Shown here piece after piece: positions 44,737 to 54,263 of a stretch of 64,000 nucleotides of DNA (within the stretch, counting starts at the first letter, position 1; every line of letters begins with the position of its first letter). Below the pieces are notes generated by a model. That model did no database searches and was not told where the DNA came from. It was given only the letters and a program-made list of their open reading frames with translations. This DNA is from Amaurobius ferox (lineage: Eukaryota > Arthropoda > Arachnida > Araneae > Amaurobiidae): the NCBI GenBank assembly GCA_951213105.1, contig OX578137.1, positions 77,420,604 to 77,484,603 on the forward strand. The letters run 5' to 3'. Both the position numbers and the translations under genes were made by a program.

Positions 44737-47700
44737 TCATATTCTTTGTTTTATGAAATTACTATTTACAACAATTCGAGGGCGAAAATTATACCCTCTG
44801 GCATTATAACAGACCTCATCATCATTTCTATTATTTTCACAGTTTAATTGCTTTTCTTTAGTGACCTTCCCTTCCTTAATCTGACTTTGATCATTATTTC
44901 TAATCACTTTCTCATTTTGATTTTTTTCTTTGTCCTGTGTGTGTGTGTGGTTTGATTCGCTTTCGTCACTATCTTTCAAATATTGTTTTCGCTCCGCTGC
45001 CATGTATAGTTTATTTATGTGCACTTTATAAGTTTTATTTTCATCACTTTTAAGACATATTATAACATTATTATTTCGGACTAATTTCGTAATTCTAAAT
45101 GGTCCATCATATCGATCCTCTAATACCCTTGGTTTTAGGAACTTTTTTAGGTACACTGTCGCTCCTATAAATATATCGTTTTTTCTCACTATTTTATATT
45201 TCTTTATTTGTTTGTCATTTATCAGCTTTTGTTGTTCCGATGCGTCTTTCACGACTTTATCTATATTTTTTAAATGCTGTGCCACATAATTTTTATAATT
45301 ATTTACATCACTATACATTATATCTATTTCTTCCTTACTTGGTATGTTTGTTTGTTTAATATTTTCAAATGGCAATGATAAATCTCTAAGATAGAACAGG
45401 AATGAAGGCTCAAATCCTGTATTACTGTTAATAGTGTTATTCACATAAAACTTAAACCATTTTAAAGATTCATCCCATTCAAACGTAGTCTTTGACAAAC
45501 ACATTATACATTGTTTCATGTCTCTGTGTATTCTTTCACAACGACCTAAAGAACTTGGGAAATAAACCGAACTGTATCGCCTTTCAATATTTAATGCATT
45601 TGTAAAATCTATGTATTCTTTACTTTTAAAAATTTGAGCATTATCGCTTTGAATAATAATTGGAACTCCATAAGTTGTCACGAAGTTTGTTAGCTTATTC
45701 ACTATTGTTTTAGCAGTAATGTCTCTGACTGCATAGGCCTCAAAGTATCGTGAAAACATGTCTACAATTGTAATTACAAAATTATTTCCTCCATTACTGC
45801 GCGGTAGTTTTCCTACGCAATCCAGTTGTAAATATATTCCTGGTTTTAATATTTCTGGCATAGCCTGAAGTCTGGCTGGTGGTATATTTTTGTGTTTTAC
45901 TAATAAGCATTGATTACAAGACTTACAAAAATTTTCCACGTCTTGGAAAGCCCCTATCCAAAAATATTTTCTTGAAAGTAATTGGTATGTCTTTGTTACT
46001 CCGAAATGAGGGAAATGTGCTATCTCTATTATCTTTCCCTTTAGCGAGTGCGGTATTACAATCTTATTCTCATTTATTTTCCTATACGTTTGTCTTTTAT
46101 TTTCCTTCTTTACCATTAACAGTTTATTTTGGCTATCAATATAGTATACCTTGTTATTGTGATATCGGTTTCTTCCTTTTTGTAATTCCTCTCTAATTTT
46201 ACTTAATTTTTCATCTATCATTTGTTGCTCTAATATTTTCTCCACATTTATCTCATCATTTTTAATTAAAGTATTTACATATTTGATTTGGTTATCATTG
46301 TCAAATACATATCTCGAGCAATAATCACTTGCGTTATGTCCACCTTTTTGATATTTGAATTTAAAATCATACTGACTTATGTCAATTAGCCACCTCGATA
46401 TGATATTTGGCATTTTATCTAATTTTATGTGGTACATAAGGGATTTTGCGTCACTCAGCAAGGTGAAACTCCTTCCGAACAGATATTCTCTGAAGTGTTG
46501 TAAGGATGCGTGTATAGCTAGCAATTCTAGCTTTATTGCAGGATAACGCTTCTCTGCCGGGTTCACAGGTCTTGAATAAAATTCGATAACATGATCGACT
46601 CCATTTACCCTTTGCATCAAAATACTACTAATTCCCTTACCTGAGCCATCCGTAGTTAAGACAAACGGGTTTACTTCATCAGGCTGTCTTACAACTGGTT
46701 CTTTAAAAATTGCATTTTTTAATTTTTCAAAAGCTTTTCTACATTCATTATTCCACTCGAACCTAACATTCTTTTTTGTCAAATTTACCAACGGTTCTGC
46801 AATTTGTGCATAATTTTTTATCAGACCTCTAAAATAGTTTGTTGTCCCAAGAAAGCTTTTTACTTGTTTAACCGTTTGGGGTTGTTTGAAATTTTGCACT
46901 TTTGCACAGTTTTTTATTGATGGGCTTATACCATTCGCATTTACTTTATATCCTAAAAATTCAATTTGCGATTTGCATATCTGTAACTTCGCCGGGTCGA
47001 GTGTTAAATTATTTTCTTTCAATCTTTGGAAAACAATTTTGATTTTCTCTAACATTTCGTCGTTATTTTGTGCGCATATGACTAAGTCATCTAAGTAAAA
47101 GTATATTTTTAACTCTGATAGATCTCCTAACACTTTGTTCATTAAAAGTTGAAAATATGCTCCTGAGTTTTTAAGACCAAACGGAATTCTTTCAGGATTA
47201 AAATTTCCCATAAAAGTTGTGAACGTTAAGGCCTTTCTATCTTGTTTTCTTAGTTCGATCTGAAAAAACGCCGCCTTCAAATCCATAACTGTATAAATTT
47301 TACTACCAGCGATATTTTGTAATATATCCTTCACCTTTGGTAAGTTTATTGGCAAATGTGGTAAATACGCGTTTATGGCCCTATAATCAATAGCAAGTCT
47401 ATATTTAGGTTCTTCATTTGGTTTACTTGGTTTCTTTACAAGAATAATGGGACTAGCGTACGTGCTTTGTGAACTTTCAATAATGTCATTTTCCAATAAT
47501 TCCCTAATTTCTTTTTGCGCAATTTCTCGTACTGCTCTCGGAATTGGGTATGGTCGACTCTGAATAGGATAATTGTGCATAAGTTCGATTTTCGGTACTA
47601 TTGCTGATGTTTTATCTAGGGTAGCATATGACTTTGAAAAAACCTCTGTATTGGTCATCATTAATGCAATAACTTTATTTCTATCTTCCTTATTTAAGTG

Positions 47701-47904
47701 CTGTACTTGAAAATCGTCTGGAGATATTTCTTTCTTTCTTAATTCCCGAATTTGTTGATAATCTGTTTTATTTAAATTTTGAATATTATTAATTTCCAAC
47801 GTGGGTTTACTGCTTTTATTTTTTGTATCAACAATTTCGATTTGTTCTGTTATTATACCCACGTTCATATTTTTATTAAGTGTAATTTGGCAATTTTTTT
47901 TCAT
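44737..47904 (-). CDS. pol: Pol: reverse transcriptase, RNase H and integrase
   Basis: 1055 codons, intact. It copies the element RNA and inserts the cDNA. RT spans about residues 150-330: YRLAIDYRAINAY, catalytic Asp208 in TVMDL, and YLDDL at 270-274 (the common form is Y.DD). RNase H covers about 405-530, with Asp419 in TTDGSG, Glu460 in KLELLAI, Asp484 in LLSDAKS and Asp527. The integrase zinc site is AHFPHFG (about 629-635) with CKSCNQC (660-666). Its catalytic triad is Asp695, Asp754 (IQSDNAQIF) and Glu790 (LGRCERIHR), with 35 residues between the last two. A GPFRI..LV block near 925 and a polar tail follow; no chromodomain. The ATG at 47904 overlaps the protease ORF by 29 bases in a different frame (+1 relative). 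Upstream its own frame reaches a stop within about 50 bases, so expression as a separate product or by frameshift is unresolved. Confidence 0.96.
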   Translation of the reverse strand: MKKNCQITLNKNMNVGIITEQIEIVDTKNKSSKPTLEINNIQNLNKTDYQQIRELRKKEISPDDFQVQHLNKEDRNKVIALMMTNTEVFSKSYATLDKTSAIVPKIELMHNYPIQSRPYPIPRAVREIAQKEIRELLENDIIESSQSTYASPIILVKKPSKPNEEPKYRLAIDYRAINAYLPHLPINLPKVKDILQNIAGSKIYTVMDLKAAFFQIELRKQDRKALTFTTFMGNFNPERIPFGLKNSGAYFQLLMNKVLGDLSELKIYFYLDDLVICAQNNDEMLEKIKIVFQRLKENNLTLDPAKLQICKSQIEFLGYKVNANGISPSIKNCAKVQNFKQPQTVKQVKSFLGTTNYFRGLIKNYAQIAEPLVNLTKKNVRFEWNNECRKAFEKLKNAIFKEPVVRQPDEVNPFVLTTDGSGKGISSILMQRVNGVDHVIEFYSRPVNPAEKRYPAIKLELLAIHASLQHFREYLFGRSFTLLSDAKSLMYHIKLDKMPNIISRWLIDISQYDFKFKYQKGGHNASDYCSRYVFDNDNQIKYVNTLIKNDEINVEKILEQQMIDEKLSKIREELQKGRNRYHNNKVYYIDSQNKLLMVKKENKRQTYRKINENKIVIPHSLKGKIIEIAHFPHFGVTKTYQLLSRKYFWIGAFQDVENFCKSCNQCLLVKHKNIPPARLQAMPEILKPGIYLQLDCVGKLPRSNGGNNFVITIVDMFSRYFEAYAVRDITAKTIVNKLTNFVTTYGVPIIIQSDNAQIFKSKEYIDFTNALNIERRYSSVYFPSSLGRCERIHRDMKQCIMCLSKTTFEWDESLKWFKFYVNNTINSNTGFEPSFLFYLRDLSLPFENIKQTNIPSKEEIDIMYSDVNNYKNYVAQHLKNIDKVVKDASEQQKLINDKQIKKYKIVRKNDIFIGATVYLKKFLKPRVLEDRYDGPFRITKLVRNNNVIICLKSDENKTYKVHINKLYMAAERKQYLKDSDESESNHTHTQDKEKNQNEKVIRNNDQSQIKEGKVTKEKQLNCENNRNDDEVCYNARGYNFRPRIVVNSNFIKQRI

Positions 47905-49087
47905 TGTATAACAACATTCTAATCTTATTTTTATTTTCTATACTTTGGATCGCTTCATCCGTGATTAATGTTCTTGCCATTTTTATTGGAGAAAATAAAA
48001 CATCCTGTCCCTCATTTAATTCCTGTGACAAAATCAATTGGACTATTTCTGACTCCCCTGGCTTTAATGTTATTTTTCTTTTCAATTTAGCGAAAATCTG
48101 CTTTTCCTCTTTCTTTTTAACATTCTTATTCTTATTACTTTCATTAGAACTTGGTAACCATTTTTCATCATTTACATTATCGCGAGTGCTACAATTTAGC
48201 ATATTAGCGTTTTTTCTATCGTTATCGCTTTCATTATCCTCGCTTATTCTACCTTCATTCTCATTATTGAATTCATTACAACAATTATTTATTTCCTCAT
48301 ATTCGTCGTCATCATTATCATCGCTTATTCTATCTTCATTCTCATTATTGGATTCATTATAACAACTATTTATTTCCTCATATTCGTCGTCATCAGTATT
48401 ATAATTTTCATAATTACTATTATATCTATTTTCATCGCGAATTCCCTGGCTTTGTGGTTTTTGTTTTGAATTCTGTATTGGGTTTGTATTTTCACTTTTA
48501 TACAATTTAATCGCAGTATTCCCAAATTGTACTTCGTTATCTTTTGTATTTAAAATTGCTTTATGTGAGGATAAAAAGTCGTAGCCTAAAAGCATTTTAT
48601 ATTGCCCCTGAAAGTTCTGTTTTGTCACGAAAAAATAATTTTTGCATGCCTTTTCCCCAATTCTAAATGAAAATTGAATGCAATTTAAAAATTCTATATT
48701 TTCTTTAGTAAACGTCTGAAGTATTACTCTTCTGGTTATGTATTTTATTTTTACATTTCTATTCTGTTTTAGTTTTTGAAATGTTTCCAAATCTATAATA
48801 CTAACTTGAGCCCCACTATCAATTACACTTATTATTTTTATTCCTTTGCAATCTATTTCTACCATCGGTAATTGTGGGCTAGATACGTTCTCACATTCGC
48901 TTGAAAGGATACTTTTGGTATCATATTTTGCTTTATCATTATTTTCATAATATTGTCCTCTCTCCAAATTTGTATAGTTTTGCCAGTCATTTCCATTTTT
49001 GTTATTTCTATATGTTTGTGAACCGAATTTATTTATTTCTCTGGAATTTGTACGATTCGTTCCTTGGTCCCAAATTCCAGCTCTTAG
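47876..49087 (-). CDS. Aspartic protease region (PR), -1 frame to gag
   Basis: The frame is open from the gag slippery site to the stop at 47876 (no ATG is needed if read by frameshift; the longest start-codon ORF uses TTG at 48967). Active-site motif VIDSGAQVSIID lies about 50 residues after the TTG, and LLGYDFL fits the second conserved block of retropepsins. The protease would cut Gag-Pol. An unusual acidic, Asn-rich stretch follows, including two tandem 27-residue copies starting NDDDEYEEIN (period 81 bp, about 48241-48400). The C-terminal ~90 residues are basic then mixed (KRKITLKPGESEIVQLI). Catalysis in the family is by a dimer with one DSG per chain; a second DSG is not expected. The end of this frame overlaps the start of Pol. 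Confidence 0.88.
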   Translation of the reverse strand, partial: LRAGIWDQGTNRTNSREINKFGSQTYRNNKNGNDWQNYTNLERGQYYENNDKAKYDTKSILSSECENVSSPQLPMVEIDCKGIKIISVIDSGAQVSIIDLETFQKLKQNRNVKIKYITRRVILQTFTKENIEFLNCIQFSFRIGEKACKNYFFVTKQNFQGQYKMLLGYDFLSSHKAILNTKDNEVQFGNTAIKLYKSENTNPIQNSKQKPQSQGIRDENRYNSNYENYNTDDDEYEEINSCYNESNNENEDRISDDNDDDEYEEINNCCNEFNNENEGRISEDNESDNDRKNANMLNCSTRDNVNDEKWLPSSNESNKNKNVKKKEEKQIFAKLKRKITLKPGESEIVQLILSQELNEGQDVLFSPIKMARTLITDEAIQSIENKNKIRMLLYNEKKLPNYT

Positions 49088-50223
49088 TTTAAATTACTAT
49101 TATTATTGTTTCTCTCATATGTGTTTGATCTTATATTTCTTCCGTTGCGCCCCCTAAAATTTCCTCTTATACTTTGCCTCTCTCTATTTTCTACGTTGGT
49201 TTCTAATTGATCGTAATAATTTCTTTGATCATTATTATTTCCTTGATATTCCCTATTATTTCTATTATATCCTCCTCGTTCAAAATTTCTGAGATTTTCG
49301 TTTCTGTTTCCTCTGATATAATTTGTTTGCTCCAACCCATATTGCTGATAATTCATTCGTTTGGGATTCCTTGCAAATGCAGTATTACACTCATTGTACC
49401 AGCAATCTGAGAAATAATGTCCATTTTTTCCGCACCCTATGCAAAAAACAGCTCGTTCCATGGATTGATTTGGTATATTTTGCAATTTTAATTTATTAAT
49501 TTCTAAAGTCAAATCTTGAACCTGTGTTTTAAGTAACATTTCTTTCAGTTCGTTATGTGATTCTTCTGGAGTCCTATCATTAAGAATTATTTCAAACAGT
49601 TCGGCATCTTTTATGGCATCTTCAAACCGCTGCGGATCTTTTTTCTTCACTTCAATTGCCAAATCAGGGCGTAATGCGCTAATGAATTTTCCCAACATTA
49701 TTTTATTGGTTATTTTCTCTACCTCTCCATCTGTTGTATCCTTAAGGTTCAAAAATTTACGCGCTGCGTTTTTTATTTTTAGCACAAGCTCGTCCACTGA
49801 CATATCAGGCGTTTGTTTTATTTTATTGAAAGCGTCCTGTTCTTGCGTTATCGTTATTCTGTTTGAAAATTTTTTTATTAGTAATATTTTTATTTTATCA
49901 AACTCCTTTTCGTTTTGTAATTCAGGGTTTTGAATTAAAAACTGCATAGCCTTATCTTTTAATCTGGTTTTAATGATAGCCACTTTATGCTCTTCCTTCC
50001 AACTTGCTAACTCCGCTAATTCATCAAATTGTTTTATAAAGAAATTTATATCTTCCTCCTTACTCCCACTAAATAATGGCAGGATCTGCATTACTGGAAT
50101 ATCCATATTTTTATTATTTCTATCCAATTTACTATAATTTTTATTTGATATTTTTGAATCTTCTTTCAAGCTTGAACTCCTTGTTATAATTGAACTTTTC
50201 ACCACTTTTTTAACTGGTCCCAT
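49084..50223 (-). CDS. gag: Gag: capsid and zinc-knuckle nucleocapsid
   Basis: 379 codons from ATG at 50223 to TAA at 49084-49086, intact. It assembles the cytoplasmic particle that packages element RNA. A basic N-terminus (MGPVKKVVKSS) leads into a helical capsid-like region (about 50-215) with DINFFIKQFDELAELASW and AALRPDL-like ISALRPDLAIEV, as in the retrotransposon gag family. One CCHC zinc knuckle at 261-274 (CIGCGKNGHYFSDC) binds RNA. The C-terminus is rich in Asn, Arg, Gly and Tyr. The last sense codons TTA AAC with the preceding T form a slippery heptamer. The start is the first ATG and matches the deleted copy. Confidence 0.95.
   Translation of the reverse strand: MGPVKKVVKSSIITRSSSLKEDSKISNKNYSKLDRNNKNMDIPVMQILPLFSGSKEEDINFFIKQFDELAELASWKEEHKVAIIKTRLKDKAMQFLIQNPELQNEKEFDKIKILLIKKFSNRITITQEQDAFNKIKQTPDMSVDELVLKIKNAARKFLNLKDTTDGEVEKITNKIMLGKFISALRPDLAIEVKKKDPQRFEDAIKDAELFEIILNDRTPEESHNELKEMLLKTQVQDLTLEINKLKLQNIPNQSMERAVFCIGCGKNGHYFSDCWYNECNTAFARNPKRMNYQQYGLEQTNYIRGNRNENLRNFERGGYNRNNREYQGNNNDQRNYYDQLETNVENRERQSIRGNFRGRNGRNIRSNTYERNNNNSNLN
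49087..49093 (-). promoter_or_regulatory. -1 ribosomal frameshift heptamer T TTA AAC at the gag end
   Basis: On the minus strand gag ends AAT TTA AAC TAA. T TTA AAC in gag phase is a canonical -1 slippery heptamer. After a one-base slip reading continues CTA AGA GCT in the frame that encodes the protease, which stays open for more than 1.2 kb. The stop codon directly after the heptamer is an unusually tight arrangement. Function is inferred from sequence. Confidence 0.75.
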
Positions 50224-50467
50224 TCCTATATCCCATTTTTCTAATTATACCTTCGATCTCATTTAGAAGAACCATTTTTTCCATTTCATTGATAAAACTT
50301 TACATAATCATACATATAACATAAGGAGAAATGAGAATTGTGCACAATATTTTCACAATCATCTATGTCGCCACCAGTTGTCCAACCTTATCAATATTTA
50401 TTTTTTATTATTATTATTCCTTTTATTTTTATTAATTTCATAAATCCTTATTTTATTCCCGTTACTG

Positions 50468-50485
50468 CTAAAGTCACGAGCACCA
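50468..50485 (-). promoter_or_regulatory. Primer binding site (PBS)
   Basis: Two bases inside the 5' LTR the minus strand reads TGGTGCTCGTGACTTTAG. TGG at the start pairs with a tRNA CCA end, so the primer would be a tRNA ending ..GTCACGAGCACCA. I do not assign the isoacceptor. The deleted copy has the same site (about 20433-20450). Confidence 0.75.
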
Positions 50486-50487
50486 AA

Positions 50488-51384
50488 TGTGCCGATTATT
50501 ATTTTTGTTGATTAAAATTAATATTGTCAAAAATGCATTTTACATTAAATTAATTATTTATTAGTATATTAATTATACCTGTAATCTGTTCTAACTTACT
50601 GCTGTGTACATTGCGTTGGTGGCCGCAAAACCCACCTATTTCTGTGCTTAACGGGATACTAAGTTAACAAACTAAAAATTATGGTTAATAGTAAAGGAAC
50701 AAACATTTATTTATCACATACTCAATTTACACTCTTTAGTTTTACAAATTAAATAAATATCACACATAGTGGAATACATCTCAATGGTAGTTCGGGGGGT
50801 GTAATGCCAGATGAATTGATATTTGGTTGGAGCACGTGGTGGGATGCATTAATTAGCTTTTCCTTAAAAACACAAATTTAGACAAAGAGGTTATCCTCAT
50901 ATAGTTTAATTGTACGGTACCTGATCTTCTTTCATATAACTTGGGTAACACAGATGCTTTGTCACACTTTACACTTGCAATACCAGATGAACATGAGCTC
51001 TCCTTCGAATTCCTATATCAGAGACGCACACACAACTCTTAACTCTGCTACCGTAGCTTCTTCTTGACTAGTCTAACTCCAACAGCCTGCCTTGACCAAT
51101 TCTGACCCCCACTTCGAGCAACTCTCACTTATATCCCTTTTTCGGTCGGCGGTCCACGTGCTGAAATCTAGAGCTGAGGGCTAATCCGTAGACATGGCGT
51201 CGCCGTCTCGGTTGCCGCCAAACGGCTTAACGTGGTATGTAAACATGGGCGTGGTATGTAAGATATGGGGCCACCTGTATATTATCGCCCATCTGCTTAG
51301 CGTGGGGATAATCCGCCCGCATTCCTGGTTCCATTATTTTTTAATCCTTCCAAATATTTATTACTTTACATTTCTGGCATTACA
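50488..51384 (-). repeat. 5' LTR of the Ty3/gypsy element
   Basis: 897 bp, TG..CA ends. It carries the element promoter (see 51128-51160) and, on the minus strand, AATAAA at about 50706-50711, which would define the transcript 3' end in the 3' LTR. The antisense ORF 51194-51400 recurs in every LTR copy and is not a gene. Confidence 0.95.
51128..51160 (-). promoter_or_regulatory. LTR core promoter: TATA-type box with an upstream CACGTG
   Basis: On the minus strand GGGATATAAG (51137-51128) looks like a TATA box, with a CACGTG palindrome (51155-51160) about 20 bases upstream. The same pair is found in all four LTR copies. The transcription start would be some 25-30 bases further along the minus strand. 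Inferred from motif and position only. Confidence 0.5.
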
Positions 51385-52877
51385 CAAATTATGGCATTGA
51401 GATATAAATTGTCGGGTTTAAACATCTCTAAAATGCTATACATTCCTCGGTAATATATTTTAAATTATCATAATACTACAAAATTCTATTATATTTGAAA
51501 ACTTCATCGAAAACAAATGAAATTTATTCAAATGACGTCATCGAAATATAACAAGCCTGGCCCTCTCTATAAGAGCAGCATTTCATTCATAAAAATTTTC
51601 CATTCATTTCATCCATCCCAATAATGTAGTAATTTATTTTATTAAGAAATTTAAAACCATGGATGTACAAGTAATTTAACTCTATTCTTAAAACTTCATC
51701 GAAAAATTGTTTGCTTCTCTGCGTAAATTCAATAAATGTTTCATTCATATCAGCTATATTGCAGACTCCATGAGTTAAATAATTTTGCGTTAAAGAAATG
51801 AAGCAATTCTTATACAACCCATTCTACATCTTTTGGTATTTACATTTTCCATAAATGAAAAGTAGGCTTCGTTGTAGAAATAATCCAAGTTGGATGATCT
51901 TTTAAACAGAATTATATTGTAATTGCGTTGTTTCAATATGTAGATGCACAGAATTTAATCAAAAATAAAGCGGTTTTAGGACGGATGCAACACTAAATTT
52001 GAATTAAAAAGAACTTTAAAAATCAGGATTTTGACACAAGATGGATGCCAGGCCAACGGCCGTACCGTGCTGAAAACACCGGTTCTCGTTAGATCACCGA
52101 AGTCAAGCAGCATCGGGCGCGGTTAGTACTTGGTGGGTGACCACCTCGGAACACCGCGTGCTGTTGGCCATCTCGGGTGCGGTATCCCCGTGGTTTGCGC
52201 GCTAGATTTGCACGCTACCACAAATGCCGCCGTGTTCATGCGGAGTACGATCACGTTAAACATGTGGGTCCGTAAGTCCTTCCGAGAGGTTGGTGGTAGA
52301 GGAAGGAGGGTGCGGTCCCTGTGGATGCCTCCCCCACTGGGTTCCGGTCTAAATTGGGTGGCACTTCCCGGCCGTCCATACAGTTACCTTACACCTTTCT
52401 GGTAGGTCGGACGGTCTGGGTCTCAACAACAACAAGATGGATGCCATATTTTATTTTGAAATGGGTCACGTGATCTCTTCATATAACGGTCACGATATCT
52501 CTTCAGATAAAGGGTGTAATTATTATTTTAATTTTTATTTAAAAAACTACTAAATGTATTTTGGTTGAATATTTTTATATATTTTATGGTATAATTTGAA
52601 TATTTCATAAAACATTTTAAATCCGCTTAAAAAATGTTTGAAAAATAAGGTCCCATAGGGTTCCATGTATTTCATTTCTTCAAGTCGGGTTCAATCCAAA
52701 ACTAATTGGGTGATATTCTTCATTTATATTCCCATAGGTCCCATAGACCATTTGAACACATACTAAAATTTCATTTTGATAAAGTTATTTTTACGGCAGT
52801 TATCGTGCTAACGGACAGACAGACAGACAGAATGAACAAAGTCATTAACACTTTTTAACTTTGTTGAAAAGTGTTAA
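51385..52877 (+). mobile_element. HINE-like copy C, right part
   Basis: Continues the copy started at 42653 after the retrotransposon (target duplication CAAAT at 51385-51389). It contains GACGTCAT (near 51535), a 5S-headed SINE (52051-52432), the GACA microsatellite (about 52814-52830) and the terminal hairpin region ending GTGTTAA at 52877. Six bases later copy D begins in the same orientation. Confidence 0.75.
52051..52432 (+). mobile_element. 5S rRNA-headed SINE
   Basis: The first ~118 bp (52052-52169) are a 5S rRNA-like sequence: GCCAACGGCCGTACC start, box-A-like AAGTCAAGCAGC, GGTTAGTACTTGG, GGGTGACCACCTCGGAACAC and a GTGCTGTTGGC end. Next is a ~60-bp remnant that aligns with the tRNA head of the other SINE but lacks its B-box, then the same body (GCCGCCGTGTTCATGCGGAG to GGACGGTCTGGGTCTC) and a (CAA)n tail. 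Target duplication CAAGATGGATGCCA flanks it (52037-52050 and 52433-52446). SINE3-type elements with 5S heads are known. Not a functional 5S gene. Confidence 0.92.
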
Positions 52878-52882
52878 TAAAA

Positions 52883-54199
52883 ACAAGAAAGATCAATCAT
52901 GCTTAAGCATTGATTATGAAATACTGTACAAAGTCAATGCAATTTTATTTAAACATCTCTAAAATGCAATACATTCCTCGGTAATATTTTAAAACTTATC
53001 ACAATACTACATTAATTTATTACATTTGAAAACTTAAACCTTCATCGAAAAAAAAACTTCATTAAAATAATGTCATTGAATTATAAATTGCCTGGTTTAA
53101 ACATCTCTAAAATACGATACATTCCGCGAAAATGTTTTTAAAACTATCATAATACTACGATAATTTATTATATTTGAAAACTTCATCGAAAACAACTGAC
53201 ATTCATTCAAATGACGTCATAGAAAAAATAGCAAGCCTGGCTCTCTCTATAAAAGCAGCATTTAACTCATAACATTTTCCCATTCATTTTATTCATCACA
53301 ATACTATAATAATGTATTTTATTTAAAAATTAAGAACATTTAGCTACAAATAATTAAACTCTATGGTTAAAACTTCATCAAAAAATATCGTCCTTCTCTC
53401 TGTAAAATTAATGAACATTTCATTCATATCAGATATGCAGACTCCATGAGCTAAATAATTTTGCTTTAAAGATATACAGCAATTCTTATACAGCTCATCC
53501 TTAATATTTTGCTGTTTACATTTTACATAAGTGAAAAATAGGCTTCGTTGTAGAAATAATCAAATTCGAATCATCATTTAAACTGAAATATAGTGTAATT
53601 GCGTTGTTTCTGTATGTAGATGCAGAGAATTTAAGCAAACATAAAGCGGTTTTAGGACGGATACAACACTCAATATGAATTAAAAAGAACTTTAAAAATC
53701 ACGATTTGGGGACAAGAGGGATGCCATATTTCATTTTGAAGTGGGTCATGTGATCTTTTCAATCATAATCACGTGATCGCTTCATGTAAGATGTGTAATT
53801 ATTATTTTAATTTTTATTTTAAAAACTACTGAATATATTTTGCTGAAATTTTTTTTATATATTTTATGGAATAATTTGAATATTATCTAAAATTTTCGAA
53901 GTAATGTGTGAATTTTAAATCCGCTTAAAAAATGTTTGAAAAATTAGGTCCCATAGGGCTCAATGTATTTCATTTTTTCAACCCGGTTTCATTCCAAAAT
54001 TAATTCGGTGATATAATGCATTTATATTCCCATTGGTCCTACAGACCGTCTGAACAACATACTAAAATTTCATTGTGATTAAGTCATTTTTACGGCAGTT
54101 ATCGTGCTTAGGGACAGACAGACAGACAGAATGAATGAACAAAGTCAATTTCGTTGACTTCATTTCTTCGTCTTTTCAACTTCATTGTGAAAGTGTTAA
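52883..54199 (+). mobile_element. HINE/DINE-1-like repeat, copy D
   Basis: Full-length copy in tandem with copy C: 5' terminus ACAAGAAAGATCAATCATGC, GACGTCAT near 53213, GACA microsatellite near 54113-54128, hairpin region and GTGTTAA at 54193-54199. The hairpin loop is expanded by a short insertion (TTTCGTTGACTTCATTTC). Non-coding. Confidence 0.72.
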
Positions 54200-54263
54200 A
54201 AAGGTTAAGTGCTAAACCGTAAAATCGCGATAGTACCGATTATTCTTATTATATTGAGAATCA

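Larger units (their letters stand above)
42843..51384 (-). mobile_element. Near-intact Ty3/gypsy LTR retrotransposon, 8.54 kb
   Basis: LTRs at 42843-44062 (enlarged by a SINE) and 50488-51384, target duplication CAAAT on both sides (42838-42842 and 51385-51389), PBS, PPT, and gag, protease and pol frames all on the minus strand. Domain order PR-RT-RNaseH-integrase identifies Ty3/gypsy; the copia order would place integrase first. No envelope-like ORF and no chromodomain are seen after integrase. LTR sequences outside the SINE region are nearly identical (one difference noticed, ACACCGATG against ACACAGATG), so it inserted recently. It sits inside HINE-like copy C. Confidence 0.97.

Noticed and set aside
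45879..49933. Plus-strand ORFs opposite pol, protease and gag (for example 47904-48362 and 49613-49933)
   Set aside because: Low-complexity shadows on the strand opposite well-supported retrotransposon genes.
52052..52169. 5S rRNA gene
   Set aside because: Substituted 5S-like sequence fused to a SINE body, with CAA tail and target duplication; no 5S cluster nearby.
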